Positions 53,146 through 63,151 of a stretch of 64,000 bases of DNA are shown here, one piece after another (the stretch's first letter is position 1; every line of letters begins with the position of its first letter). A model generated the notes under the pieces. It did no database searches and was not told the origin of the DNA. It was given only the letters and a program-made list of their open reading frames with translations. The DNA lies in NCBI GenBank assembly GCA_031550725.1, contig JAVBOH010000008.1, positions 248,001-312,000 on the forward strand, given 5' to 3'. A program made the translations under genes and the position numbers. Source of the stretch: UBA946 sp031550725 (GTDB lineage: Bacteria; Bacillota; Clostridia; Oscillospirales; Ruminococcaceae).

Positions 53146-53187
53146 AAACAAAAATGGCTATGCAAACAAAAATGTTCGCATAGCCAT
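53146..53187 (-). terminator. Terminator of rpoBC
   Basis: atggctatgcaaac / gttcgcatagccat (53154-53167, 53174-53187), one mismatch, leftward T-tail TTTTTGTTTT. Confidence 0.9.
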
Positions 53188-53195
53188 AAATTATA

Positions 53196-56100
53196 TTATA
53201 GTGTAGATGGCATTAAATGCTCAGAGGAAGTGCTTTCGTTCTTAATAACATCAACGTTATTATAAACCTCCATACCAGTACCAGCAGGTATAAGCTTACC
53301 AATGATAACATTTTCCTTAAGACCAAGAAGCTTGTCACTCTTGCCACGGATAGCAGCATCAGTAAGAGCCTTAGTAGTTTCCTGGAATGAAGCAGCCGAC
53401 AAGAATGAGTCGGAGTTGGAGGATGCCTTTGTGATACCCTGAAGAACTGGGAAAGTAGTAATATATTCAAGTCCTTCTTCACCAGCCACAGTACGAGCCT
53501 TAAGCTCAGTATTGATAGCATCAACTTCCTTTTTGTCGATAAGTGAGCCAGGGAGCAAGAAGCTTGAGCCTTCGTTATCAACCTTAACCTTACGAAGCAT
53601 CTGACGAACAATAACTTCAATGTGCTTATCGTTGATATCAACACCTTGTAAGCGGTAAACCTTCTGAACTTCAGTGATGATATAGTTCTGAACAGCCTGC
53701 TGACCATTAACCGCAAGAATATCACTAGGATTAATAGAGCCTTCTGTTAGCGGCTGACCTGCATAAACAGTGTCACCCTCACGAACCTTAATCTTAATGC
53801 CGTAAGCAACTGGATAGAATTCTTCTTCACCAGTTTCAGGATCAAGAACGATAACATTACGAGTCTTTTTGATTTCTTCCATACGAACAGTTCCTGCAGT
53901 CTTAGTGATGATAGCAGCACTCTTTGGACGACGGCTCTCAAAAAGCTCCTCAACACGAGGAAGACCCTGTGTAATATCTTCAGCAGATGCGATACCACCA
54001 GTATGGAAAGTACGCATTGTAAGCTGTGTACCAGGCTCACCGATTGACTGAGCGGAGATAACACCAACAGCTTCACCAACAGCTACAAGGTTTCCGTTAG
54101 CAAGGTTAGCACCATAGCACTTAGCACAAACACCGTGCTTAGCCTTACAGTTAAGAACGCTACGGATAACAATACGTTCAACGCCATGGTCAACAACCTT
54201 CTGAGCATCATGCTCATTCATAAGCTTGTTTCTGCTCATGATAAGGTCGCCAGTAGCCTCGTCACGCAAGTCTTCCATCAGGTAACGGCCAATTAAACGT
54301 TCCTTTAGAGGCTCGATAATCTCGTTACCATTTTTAATTGTATAAATTTCGATACCCAAATCAGTACCGCAGTCTTCCTCACGGATGATAACATCCTGAG
54401 AAACGTCAACAAGACGACGGGTAAGGTAACCTGAGTCAGCAGTACGAAGTGCTGTATCAGCAAGACCCTTTCTCGCACCACGGGAGGAGATGAAGTATTC
54501 GAGGATGTTAAGACCCTCACGATAGTTAGCACGAATAGGCATCTCGATAGTAGAACCAGAAGTATTGGCAATAAGACCACGCATACCAGCGAGCTGACGA
54601 ATCTGATTGATACTACCACGGGCACCAGAGTCCGCCATCATGAAGATAGGGTTATACTGATCGAGGTTATTTCTAAGAGCAACAGTAACATCATCAGTAG
54701 CCTTGTTCCAAACTTCGATAAAGCGTTTGGATTTTTCGGTAGTGGAGATGAAACCACGCTTGTAAAGCTTATTAATCTGCTCGATTTTATCATCGGCATC
54801 CTTAATAATTTCAGCCTTCTGCGGAGGAATTTCAGCATCACAAACAGCAACAGTAATAGCAGCCTTTGTGGAGAACTTAAATCCAAGAGCCTTAACCTTA
54901 TCAAGAACTTCAGAAGTAGTAGCAGTGCCGTGAATACGGATACATCTTTCGATGATATCGGAAAGCTGACCCTTTTTAACAAGGAAGTCTACTTCCAAAT
55001 CAAACTGCTTATCAGACTTAGTTCTGTCAACATAGCCAAGGTTTTGTGGGATATTTTCATTGAAAATCAAACGTCCAACAGTACATTCGATGATTTTGGA
55101 AATAGTCTTGCCGCCAATGTCTTTTGATATACGAACCTTAATGGCAGCATGAATGGAGATAACTCCCTCTGCATAAGCCATAAGAGCCTCATTAACATCA
55201 CGGAAAACCTTCCCCTCACCCTTTTCGCCTTCTTTTTTCATGGTTAAGTAGTATGAACCAAGTACCATATCCTGTGATGGAACAGCAACAGGGCGTCCGT
55301 CAGATGGTTTAAGAAGGTTATTAGCAGCAAGCATTAAAAAACGTGCCTCAGCCTGAGCCTCAGCGGAAAGAGGCAGATGTACAGCCATCTGGTCACCGTC
55401 GAAGTCAGCGTTATAAGCTGTACATACAAGCGGATGAAGCTTAAGAGCACGACCCTCAACGAGAATAGGCTCAAACGCCTGAATACCAAGGCGGTGAAGT
55501 GTTGGAGCACGGTTTAGAAGAACTGGGTGGTCCTTGATAACATTTTCAAGTGCATCCCAAACTTCATTTCTTGCACGGTCAACCATTTTACGAGCGGATT
55601 TAATATTATTAACAACCTTAGTGTCAACAAGGCGTTTCATAACGAAAGGTTTAAAGAGTTCAAGTGCCATTTCCTTAGGAAGACCGCACTGATACATCTT
55701 AAGCTCAGGACCAACAACGATAACAGAACGTCCAGAGTAGTCAACACGCTTACCCAAAAGGTTCTGTCTAAAACGTCCCTGCTTACCCTTAAGCATATCG
55801 GAAAGGGATTTTAACGCACGGTTGTTAGGACCAGTAACAGGTCTGCCATGTCTGCCGTTGTCGATAAGAGCATCAACAGCTTCCTGAAGCATACGCTTTT
55901 CATTACGGATGATAATGTCAGGAGCTTCAAGTTCAAGCATTTTCTTTAGTCGGTTATTTCTGTTGATAACACGTCTGTAAAGGTCATTAAGGTCGGAAGT
56001 CGCATAACGACCACCATCGAGCATAACCATAGGACGAATATCAGGAGGAATAACAGGAACAACATCAATAACCATCCAAGCAGGCTTGTTGCCGGAAAGG

Positions 56101-57092
56101 CGGAAAGCCTCGATGATTTCAAGTCTTTTCAGAAGTTTAATCTTCTTCTGACCAGGAGGAAGTTCAGAAAGTTCAGCCTTAAGTTCATCAGCAGCCCAAA
56201 CAAGGCAGTTAGTCCAAGTGGACTTATCAGCGATATCATCATATTCGCCGTTCACATTGAAAGCCTCGATATTTTCATCGAAAAGCTGTTCAATATAGTA
56301 AGAACCTGTTGTAACAGAAATCTTAGGACCTTTGGATTCTTCATTTTTACGGTTAAAAAGAAGAACCTCTTCTTTATATACACTTCTTGTAACTATGTCA
56401 CCAACAGCCCATTTATCAGAACCTGCGTTGTCAGTGATAACATAGAAGCGCTTATTAAGGAAATCTTTAATTTTATCTTCAGCTATGCCAGTAATTTTAG
56501 CAAAAGCAGTAAGGTTTTTCATGATGAACTGGTCAAATCTTGCAGGATTATATTCATCCAAAAGTTCCTTAACAGCCTCAGCACCCATTTCAGCATCAAA
56601 GTCGTCCTCATACTTTTCACGCATATCAGCATATTCCTTTTCGGAAAGCAGCTGCTTTTTAACGAGTTCAGTGTTACCTGAGTCGATAACGATATACTTA
56701 GTGAAATAAAGTACTTCTTCAAGACGCTTTTGAGAAACCTCGATAACCTGACCGATACGGGATGGTGTACCCTTGAAGTACCAGATATGAGAAACAGGAG
56801 CAGCAAGCTCAATATGGCCCATACGCTCACGACGCACCTTAGCACGAGTTACCTCAACACCACAGCGGTCGCAGACTTTGCCCTTAAAGCGAATTTTCTT
56901 ATACTTACCACAGTGACATTCCCAGTCCTTAGAAGGTCCAAAGATTCTTTCACAGAAAAGACCGTCACGTTCAGGCTTTTGAGTTCTGTAATTTATTGTT
57001 TCAGGTCTTTCAACCGCACCATGTGACCAGCTCAATATCTGTTCAGGTGAAGCAAGACCAATCTTTATTGATTCAAATGTGTTGAATTCCAA
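53196..57092 (-). CDS. rpoC: DNA-directed RNA polymerase subunit beta'
   Basis: 1298 residues. Zinc ligands C59, C61, C74 and C77 near the N-terminus, switch/lid region with KGKQGRFRQNLLGKRVDYSGRSV near 435-455, catalytic NADFDGDQMAVH at 561-572, bridge helix/trigger loop region GARKGLADTALRTADSGYLTRRL near 870, and the C-terminal zinc site (C...CKAKHGVCAKCYG). Compared with the Bacillus form it carries about 100 extra residues at roughly 180-300. Together with rpoB it forms the catalytic centre of RNA polymerase. Terminated by a strong hairpin. Confidence 0.98.
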   Translation of the reverse strand: MEFNTFESIKIGLASPEQILSWSHGAVERPETINYRTQKPERDGLFCERIFGPSKDWECHCGKYKKIRFKGKVCDRCGVEVTRAKVRRERMGHIELAAPVSHIWYFKGTPSRIGQVIEVSQKRLEEVLYFTKYIVIDSGNTELVKKQLLSEKEYADMREKYEDDFDAEMGAEAVKELLDEYNPARFDQFIMKNLTAFAKITGIAEDKIKDFLNKRFYVITDNAGSDKWAVGDIVTRSVYKEEVLLFNRKNEESKGPKISVTTGSYYIEQLFDENIEAFNVNGEYDDIADKSTWTNCLVWAADELKAELSELPPGQKKIKLLKRLEIIEAFRLSGNKPAWMVIDVVPVIPPDIRPMVMLDGGRYATSDLNDLYRRVINRNNRLKKMLELEAPDIIIRNEKRMLQEAVDALIDNGRHGRPVTGPNNRALKSLSDMLKGKQGRFRQNLLGKRVDYSGRSVIVVGPELKMYQCGLPKEMALELFKPFVMKRLVDTKVVNNIKSARKMVDRARNEVWDALENVIKDHPVLLNRAPTLHRLGIQAFEPILVEGRALKLHPLVCTAYNADFDGDQMAVHLPLSAEAQAEARFLMLAANNLLKPSDGRPVAVPSQDMVLGSYYLTMKKEGEKGEGKVFRDVNEALMAYAEGVISIHAAIKVRISKDIGGKTISKIIECTVGRLIFNENIPQNLGYVDRTKSDKQFDLEVDFLVKKGQLSDIIERCIRIHGTATTSEVLDKVKALGFKFSTKAAITVAVCDAEIPPQKAEIIKDADDKIEQINKLYKRGFISTTEKSKRFIEVWNKATDDVTVALRNNLDQYNPIFMMADSGARGSINQIRQLAGMRGLIANTSGSTIEMPIRANYREGLNILEYFISSRGARKGLADTALRTADSGYLTRRLVDVSQDVIIREEDCGTDLGIEIYTIKNGNEIIEPLKERLIGRYLMEDLRDEATGDLIMSRNKLMNEHDAQKVVDHGVERIVIRSVLNCKAKHGVCAKCYGANLANGNLVAVGEAVGVISAQSIGEPGTQLTMRTFHTGGIASAEDITQGLPRVEELFESRRPKSAAIITKTAGTVRMEEIKKTRNVIVLDPETGEEEFYPVAYGIKIKVREGDTVYAGQPLTEGSINPSDILAVNGQQAVQNYIITEVQKVYRLQGVDINDKHIEVIVRQMLRKVKVDNEGSSFLLPGSLIDKKEVDAINTELKARTVAGEEGLEYITTFPVLQGITKASSNSDSFLSAASFQETTKALTDAAIRGKSDKLLGLKENVIIGKLIPAGTGMEVYNNVDVIKNESTSSEHLMPSTL

Positions 57093-57138
57093 TATATAAA
57101 CACTCCTTTAAGCATTATTATTTAAAGGTCGTTTTAAT

Positions 57139-57169
57139 CGTATACCCTATTTTAAATACAGGGTATACG
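57139..57169. promoter_or_regulatory. Intercistronic hairpin between rpoB and rpoC
   Basis: cgtataccct / agggtatacg (57139-57148, 57160-57169). It lies in the 139-bp rpoB-rpoC spacer without a leftward T-run; possibly an RNA processing site. Confidence 0.5.
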
Positions 57170-57180
57170 TTAAATTTTTT

Positions 57181-57216
57181 CGCAGGGGCGACCATATAAT
57201 GCCGCCCGTATAAATC
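57181..57216. repeat. Fragment of the G-rich repeat family between rpoB and rpoC
   Basis: gcaggggcga...gccgcccgta: the GGGGCGA / CGCCC pattern of the dispersed hairpin repeats, here inside the rpoBC spacer. Confidence 0.35.
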
Positions 57217-57231
57217 AATCATTATGCCTTA

Positions 57232-60200
57232 TTAGATGTCAAAGTCCTCATCAGCATCATCGTCGCCGAAATCCAAGTCAGCCTCATCTTCATCGGCATC
57301 AGCATCTTCATCAAATGCGCCGAATTCGTCATCTTCTGCATCTTCCATGGTAAAGCCATCATCGAGTTCACCCTCGAGAAGAACATCATCCATATCATCA
57401 GCATCAGAAACAGGCTGTGGAATGATATCGTCATCATCATCAAAGGACTGCTTGAGGTCGATTTCTTTTTCTTCTGAGTCAAGCACTCTGACATCAAGAC
57501 CAAGTGACTGAAGTTCTTTAATAAGAACCTTAAAGGATTCAGGAATACCAGGCTTAGGAACGTTCTGTCCCTTAACAATAGCCTCGTAAGTCTTAACACG
57601 TCCAACAGTATCGTCAGATTTAACAGTAAGAATTTCCTGCAATGTGTAAGCGGCACCGTAAGCTTCTAATGCCCAAACTTCCATCTCTCCGAAACGCTGA
57701 CCGCCGAACTGAGCCTTACCACCAAGTGGCTGCTGAGTAACAAGCGAGTAAGGACCAACGGAACGAGCATGGATCTTATCATCAACAAGGTGATGGAGCT
57801 TTAGGTAATACATATAACCAACAGTAACAAGGTTATCAAATGCTTCACCTGTACGTCCGTCATAAAGAACAGTCTTGCCGTCCTCACGCATACCAGCCTC
57901 TTTAAAGCATTCACGGATGTCATCCTCATGAGCGCCGTCAAAAACAGGAGTCATGATTTTCCAGCCAAGTTTGGAAGCAGCCATACCAAGATGAACTTCA
58001 AGTACCTGACCGATGTTCATACGAGAAGGAACGCCGAGTGGGTTAAGAACGATATCAAGTGGAGTTCCATCTGGCAAGAATGGCATATCCTCTGATTTAA
58101 GAATTCTGGAAACAACACCCTTGTTACCATGACGGCCCGCCATCTTATCACCAACGGAAATCTTACGTTTCTGAGCGATATAACAACGAACAAGCATATT
58201 AACACCAGGGGAAAGTTCATCGCAGTTATCACGAGTAAATACTCTGACATCAACGATAACACCAGCCTCACCATGAGGAACCTTTAGAGAGTTATCACGA
58301 ACTTCACGAGCTTTTTCACCGAAAATAGCACGAAGAAGTCTTTCTTCAGCAGTAAGCTCAGTTTCACCCTTAGGAGTAACTTTACCAACAAGAATATCAC
58401 CGGAGCGAACTTCAGCACCGATACGAATGATACCATGTTCATCCAAATCCTTAAGTGCATCTTCACCAACGTTAGGGATATCACGAGTAATTTCCTCAGG
58501 ACCTAGCTTAGTATCACGGCATTCAATCTCATATTCTTCAATATGGACAGAAGTATAAATATCTTCACGAACAACACGTTCATTTAAAAGAACAGCATCC
58601 TCGTAGTTATAACCTTCCCAAGTCATAAAGCCTATAAGGGCATTCTTACCAATGGAAATTTCACCACCGCTAGTTGCAGGACCGTCAGCCAAAACCTGAC
58701 CGATAGAAACCTTTTCACCCTTAGTTACGATAGGACGCTGGTTAATACAAGTACCCTGATTGGAACGCTTAAACTTAGTAAGCTTATAGGAATGAGTAGC
58801 ACCTGTACCCTCTTTAATAACAATTTCATCAGCGCTAACTCTGTCGATAACGCCCTCATGCTGTGCAATAATACAAACACCAGAGTCAACAGCAGCCTTG
58901 TATTCCATACCTGTGCCAACGATAGGAGCTTCTGTCTTAAGCAGAGGAACAGCCTGTCGCTGCATGTTAGATCCCATGAGCGCACGGTTTGCGTCATCAT
59001 TTTCTAGGAATGGGATACTAGCAGTTGCAATGGAAACAACCATCTTAGGTGAAACGTCCATGTATTCAACACGTTCTTTTTCACATTCAAGAATCTGGTC
59101 ACGGTAACGAGCCTTAACGATAGGACGAGCAAGTCTGCCCATTTCATCAAGCGGTTCATTAGCTTGTGCAACAGTGAAGTTATCTTCAACATCAGCAGTC
59201 ATATAAACAACTTCTTCGGTTACAATACCTGTTTCCTTGTCAACCTTACGGTAAGGTGCTTCAATAAAACCATACTCATTAATTCTAGCGAAAGACGCAA
59301 GGTATGAGATAAGTCCAATGTTAGGACCTTCAGGTGTTTCGATAGGACACATACGTCCATAGTGAGAATAGTGAACGTCACGAACCTCAAATCCTGCACG
59401 GTCACGAGAAAGACCACCAGGACCCAAAGCGGAAAGACGACGCTTATGAGTTAATTCTGCAAGTGGGTTAGTCTGATCCATGAACTGTGAAAGTGGAGAA
59501 GAACCAAAGAACTCTTTAATAGCAGCAGTGATAGGACGAATGTTAATAAGTACCTGCGGAGTGATAACATCCATATCCTGAGCTTGAATATTCATTCTTT
59601 CACGGATAACACGTTCCATACGAGAGAAACCAATTCTGAACTGATTCTGCAAAAGCTCACCAACGGAGCGGATACGTCTGTTGCCAAGGTGGTCGATGTC
59701 ATCAACAAGGCCAACACCCTCGCAAAGATTAATAAAGTAAGAAACAGTAGCATAAATATCATCAAGAGTTATATGCTTAGGAACAAGTTCATCAGCCTTA
59801 TTCTTAACCAATTCCTCGATTTCATCATCACTGGATGCAGTTTCAAGAATTTCCTTAAGTACCTTGAAGGAAACCTTTTCATTTATTCCATAAATGGAAT
59901 AATCGAAGTTAACATAAGGAGCAATGTCAACCATACCGTTGCCGATAACCTTAACCTCACGCTGTTCAACACGGTTAACAGACTCACCAGTTGGAGTAGT
60001 ATAGCTTTCCTTATGCTCAACCTTTAGCCAAGCCTCATAAACACCAGCCTGCTCAATTTCAATGCCCTTTTCATAAGTGATAAGGTCATCAACATCAGCC
60101 ATAATTTCGCCTGTCAGTGGATTAGCAATAGGACGGGCAAGGTAATGTCCTGCAATACGAGAGCCAATACCAAGCTTTTTATTATACTTATAACGACCAA

Positions 60201-61014
60201 ATCTTGAAAGGTCATATCTTCTCGCATCAAAGAACAAAGCGTTAAGGTGAGAAACAGCACTGTCAACAGTAGGAGGCTCACCAGGACGAAGCTTTTTGTA
60301 AACCTCAAGCAATGCTTCTTCAGTATTTTTAGTAGAATCCTTCTGAAGAATAGTCTGGTTAATACGTTCATCCACACCGAAAACAGCCTCGATTTCAGCA
60401 TCAGTGCCAAGACCTAAAGCCCTTATAAAAGTAGTCAGAGGGATTTTTCTGTTTTTATCTATTCTAACGTAAACAACGTCATTGGAATCCATTTCATATT
60501 CAAGCCAAGCGCCTCTGTTAGGGATAACAGTAGACTTAAACAAATCCTTACCTGTCTTATCCTTTTCAAAGGAGTAGTAAACACCAGGTGAACGAACAAG
60601 CTGAGAAACGATAACACGCTCCGCACCATTAATTACGAATGTGCCGCTTTCAGTCATAAGCGGGAAATCACCCATAAACACTTCGTTTTCCTTAATATCA
60701 CCGGTTTCCTTGTTCCAAAGAGTAGCCTTTACACGCAATGGAGCGGCATAGGTAACATCTCTTTCCTTACATTCCGCAACGGAATACTTAGGTGTTGGGT
60801 CAATTCTGTAATCAACGAAGTTGAGCACTAGATTACCATTATAATCAGTAATAGCTGCAACATCACGGAAAACTTCCTTAAGACCTTCCTCCATAAACCA
60901 TTTGTAGGAATTTTTCTGCACCTCGATAAGATTAGGCATCGTTAGAGCTTCCTTGATTTTACCAAAGCTCATACGGGTAGTTTTACCAAGCTGCACTGGT
61001 TTAACATTAACCAT
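57232..61014 (-). CDS. rpoB: DNA-directed RNA polymerase subunit beta
   Basis: 1260 residues with full beta architecture. The rifampicin pocket reads SQFMDQTNPLAELTHKRRLSALG, i.e. sensitive-type Asp, His and Ser at the usual resistance positions. Later conserved parts: EDAVLLNERVVREDIYTSVH near 830 and GGKAQFGGQRFGEMEVWALEAYGA near 1120. The last ~75 residues are a strongly acidic Asp/Glu tail not needed for the core fold. AAGGAGG lies 10 nt before the ATG. Unlike many genomes, no rplJL is directly upstream: rpoB has its own promoter after a 500-bp gene-free stretch. Confidence 0.98.
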   Translation of the reverse strand: MVNVKPVQLGKTTRMSFGKIKEALTMPNLIEVQKNSYKWFMEEGLKEVFRDVAAITDYNGNLVLNFVDYRIDPTPKYSVAECKERDVTYAAPLRVKATLWNKETGDIKENEVFMGDFPLMTESGTFVINGAERVIVSQLVRSPGVYYSFEKDKTGKDLFKSTVIPNRGAWLEYEMDSNDVVYVRIDKNRKIPLTTFIRALGLGTDAEIEAVFGVDERINQTILQKDSTKNTEEALLEVYKKLRPGEPPTVDSAVSHLNALFFDARRYDLSRFGRYKYNKKLGIGSRIAGHYLARPIANPLTGEIMADVDDLITYEKGIEIEQAGVYEAWLKVEHKESYTTPTGESVNRVEQREVKVIGNGMVDIAPYVNFDYSIYGINEKVSFKVLKEILETASSDDEIEELVKNKADELVPKHITLDDIYATVSYFINLCEGVGLVDDIDHLGNRRIRSVGELLQNQFRIGFSRMERVIRERMNIQAQDMDVITPQVLINIRPITAAIKEFFGSSPLSQFMDQTNPLAELTHKRRLSALGPGGLSRDRAGFEVRDVHYSHYGRMCPIETPEGPNIGLISYLASFARINEYGFIEAPYRKVDKETGIVTEEVVYMTADVEDNFTVAQANEPLDEMGRLARPIVKARYRDQILECEKERVEYMDVSPKMVVSIATASIPFLENDDANRALMGSNMQRQAVPLLKTEAPIVGTGMEYKAAVDSGVCIIAQHEGVIDRVSADEIVIKEGTGATHSYKLTKFKRSNQGTCINQRPIVTKGEKVSIGQVLADGPATSGGEISIGKNALIGFMTWEGYNYEDAVLLNERVVREDIYTSVHIEEYEIECRDTKLGPEEITRDIPNVGEDALKDLDEHGIIRIGAEVRSGDILVGKVTPKGETELTAEERLLRAIFGEKAREVRDNSLKVPHGEAGVIVDVRVFTRDNCDELSPGVNMLVRCYIAQKRKISVGDKMAGRHGNKGVVSRILKSEDMPFLPDGTPLDIVLNPLGVPSRMNIGQVLEVHLGMAASKLGWKIMTPVFDGAHEDDIRECFKEAGMREDGKTVLYDGRTGEAFDNLVTVGYMYYLKLHHLVDDKIHARSVGPYSLVTQQPLGGKAQFGGQRFGEMEVWALEAYGAAYTLQEILTVKSDDTVGRVKTYEAIVKGQNVPKPGIPESFKVLIKELQSLGLDVRVLDSEEKEIDLKQSFDDDDDIIPQPVSDADDMDDVLLEGELDDGFTMEDAEDDEFGAFDEDADADEDEADLDFGDDDADEDFDI

Positions 61015-61166
61015 AGGCGGGAATCCTCCTTTTATAATTCAGGATAAAAAACATCAATGCAAACATACAAAACAAGTCATATAGGTATAAATAAAGGTGA
61101 AAAGGTCCACCACCTTTAATAAAACCGACAAATTTTGCAAATTTAGCATAAAAATTAAAAAAACTA

Positions 61167-61195
61167 TTGCAATTTTTGCCGTATCATGTTATACT
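61167..61195 (+). promoter_or_regulatory. Plus-strand promoter facing the rpoB promoter
   Basis: TTGCAA (61167-61172), 17-bp spacer, TATACT (61190-61195) preceded by TG-like sequence. Would start a rightward transcript near 61202. Confidence 0.5.
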
Positions 61196-61249
61196 ATGTG
61201 TAATGACATGAAAAATAGGGCATAAAACCACATTATGATACAGTATATA

Positions 61250-61278
61250 ATTATATCACTTAATACAATACTTGTCAA
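61250..61278 (-). promoter_or_regulatory. Promoter of rpoBC
   Basis: Leftward: perfect TTGACA (61273-61278), 17-bp spacer, perfect TATAAT (61250-61255) with extended TG. The leader to the rpoB ATG is ~230 nt. Confidence 0.85.
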
Positions 61279-61306
61279 GGGATTCCCCTATAATTTAAGA
61301 TTTTTA

Positions 61307-61346
61307 CCGTATTTCACAAAATGAAATGCGGATTTTTTGTTTTTTA
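61307..61346 (+). terminator. Plus-strand terminator of the antisense transcript
   Basis: ccgtatttca / tgaaatgcgg (61307-61316, 61322-61331), one G-T pair, tail ATTTTTTGTTTTTT. There is no plus-strand gene for it to serve other than the short transcript. Confidence 0.75.
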
Positions 61347-61439
61347 TGGTATATTTAACAACTCTGTAATAATTTTATATACAATAATAAAAATTTAATT
61401 GTATTATTATGGGCATTGATTTGGGAATTTATACTATAT

Positions 61440-61469
61440 ATAAAAATGGGATGATTTTTCAATCATCCC
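61440..61469 (-). terminator. Terminator of comM
   Basis: gggatgatt / aatcatccc (61448-61456, 61461-61469), 4-nt loop, leftward tail ATTTTTATA. Confidence 0.85.
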
Positions 61470-61484
61470 CGAAAGATATATGTA

Positions 61485-61518
61485 TGCGAAAACGGACGCA
61501 TAATGTGTGCCCCTACGA
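61485..61518. repeat. Fragment of the GTAGGGGC repeat family
   Basis: gcgaaaacggacgcata...tgtgtgcccctacga next to the comM stop; right end CCCCTAC as in the other copies. Confidence 0.4.
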
Positions 61519-61520
61519 TT

Positions 61521-63047
61521 TTACTGTCCCCAGTATTTCCTGTCAAGACTGCGGAATTGTACCGCCTTTGCAATATGCATTTTATCGATAACATCGGATT
61601 TATCCATATCAGCAATAGTGCGTGATGTTTTCAAAATTCGGTCGTATGCTCTTGCGGAAAGTCCCATTTTCTCAAATACCTTTTTAAGTGTATCTTTAGC
61701 AGTTTCAGTCATAGGACAAACATCAGCCAATATATCGGAGGTAATCCTTGCATTGCAGGAAATTCCAGTACCTTTAAATCGTTTATTTTGTATCTCACGA
61801 GCTTCCTGAACACGTTCTCTAATTACAGCAGAACTTTCAGCCTTTTCACTTGATGACAAATCATCAAACTCAGCAGGTGCAACTTCAACATGAATATCAA
61901 ATCGGTCAAGCATAGGCCCTGATATTTTATTAAGGTATGCCGAAACCATGTTTTTTGAGCAGGAGCACTTTCTTGTCGGATGGCCATAATATCCGCATGG
62001 GCAAGGGTTCATCGCAGCAACAAGCATGAATGAGCATGGATATGTAACTGCACCTGATGCACGTGATATAGTAACAACCTTATCTTCAAGCGGCTGACGT
62101 AAAAGCTCAAGTGTCGGACGAGCAAATTCTGCAAGCTCATCCAAAAAAAGCAAGCCGTTATGAGAAAGTGATATTTCCCCAGGCTTTGGTATTGAGCCGC
62201 CGCCTGCAAGCCCCGCTGTTGAAATAGTATGATGAGGTGAGCGAAAAGGACGCATTGTGACAAGCGGTGAATTCTTGTCAATAAGTCCGCATATAGAATG
62301 TATATTGGTAGTTTCTATTGACTCCTCGAAAGTCATTGCAGGCAGGATACCATTTAAGCGTTTTGCAAGCATGGATTTACCAGACCCTGGAGCACCAATC
62401 ATAAGCACGTTATGTCCGCCAGCTGCCGCATATTCGAGTGCTTTTTTAGCAGCCTGCTGTCCTCTGACATCGGCAAAATCAAGTCCGTCAAAATATTCGG
62501 TTGGCTTAACGGTATATTCAGTCTGTGGTGATAAAACATTATCTCCTGACAAATGGTCGATTAAATCAGCAGTATTTTTAATGCCAAAAATTTTTATACC
62601 ATCAACAACGCTGGCTTCGTATGCATTTTCATATGGTACAAAAACCTGTTCAAATCCCTCTTTTTTCGCTAAAAGCACCATTGGCAAAACGCCATTTATC
62701 GCACGAACATCACCATTCAAAGCGATTTCACCGATAAAAGCAGATTTCTTGATATCGCATTCTATTATATTAAGCACAGCCAAAAGTGCGGTAAAAATTG
62801 CAAGGTCATGAACACTGCCTGATTTTTTCGTATCAGCAGGAGCAAGATTTATTACAACCTTTGAAATTGGAAACGCTATATTTGATGAACGAAGTGCTGA
62901 ACGAATACGCTCACGGCTTTCCTTTACAACCGTATCAGCAAGTCCTATTATATCAAAAGCAGGAGTACCCTTGCTTGTTTCAATTTCGCAGTCAACGAGG
63001 AAAGCGTTAAGCCCAAACAACCCAAGACTGTTTATTTTTGCATACAT
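61521..63047 (-). CDS. comM: ComM/YifB Mg-chelatase-like AAA+ ATPase
   Basis: 508 residues: an N-terminal Lon-protease-like S5 fold (1-170), AAA+ core with Walker A GAPGSGKSMLAKRL near 217-230, Walker B LLFLDELAEF near 300, and the C-terminal Mg-chelatase domain with CNARITSDIL near 440. Related to the ComM branch-migration helicase used in natural transformation. It is commonly kept in bacteria without known competence. AAAAGGA lies about 13 nt before the ATG. Monocistronic with its own terminator. Confidence 0.94.
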   Translation of the reverse strand: MYAKINSLGLFGLNAFLVDCEIETSKGTPAFDIIGLADTVVKESRERIRSALRSSNIAFPISKVVINLAPADTKKSGSVHDLAIFTALLAVLNIIECDIKKSAFIGEIALNGDVRAINGVLPMVLLAKKEGFEQVFVPYENAYEASVVDGIKIFGIKNTADLIDHLSGDNVLSPQTEYTVKPTEYFDGLDFADVRGQQAAKKALEYAAAGGHNVLMIGAPGSGKSMLAKRLNGILPAMTFEESIETTNIHSICGLIDKNSPLVTMRPFRSPHHTISTAGLAGGGSIPKPGEISLSHNGLLFLDELAEFARPTLELLRQPLEDKVVTISRASGAVTYPCSFMLVAAMNPCPCGYYGHPTRKCSCSKNMVSAYLNKISGPMLDRFDIHVEVAPAEFDDLSSSEKAESSAVIRERVQEAREIQNKRFKGTGISCNARITSDILADVCPMTETAKDTLKKVFEKMGLSARAYDRILKTSRTIADMDKSDVIDKMHIAKAVQFRSLDRKYWGQ

Positions 63048-63151
63048 ATATTGTAATCATTCCTTTTTATGTTAAAGATAATTACATTATATAATTATCT
63101 GTTATTGTCAGCATGGATATACACGTTATTGGGATAATAAATTACAATAAA

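Larger units (their letters stand above)
61202..61346 (+). ncRNA. Putative short antisense RNA over the rpoB promoter region
   Basis: About 145 nt between a plus-strand promoter and a strong plus-strand terminator, in the gene-free region 61015-61520. The longest frames are 2-5 codons, so it is non-coding. Its body crosses the rpoB promoter (61250-61278), transcribed in the opposite direction, so it could interfere with rpoB initiation or form a small RNA of its own. Only its 5' ~40 nt would pair with the rpoB leader. Confidence 0.4.

Noticed and set aside
57236..57511. A Ser-rich open frame opposite the rpoB 3' end
   Set aside because: It is the antisense reading of the Asp/Glu codons of the RpoB tail, with no ribosome site or promoter.
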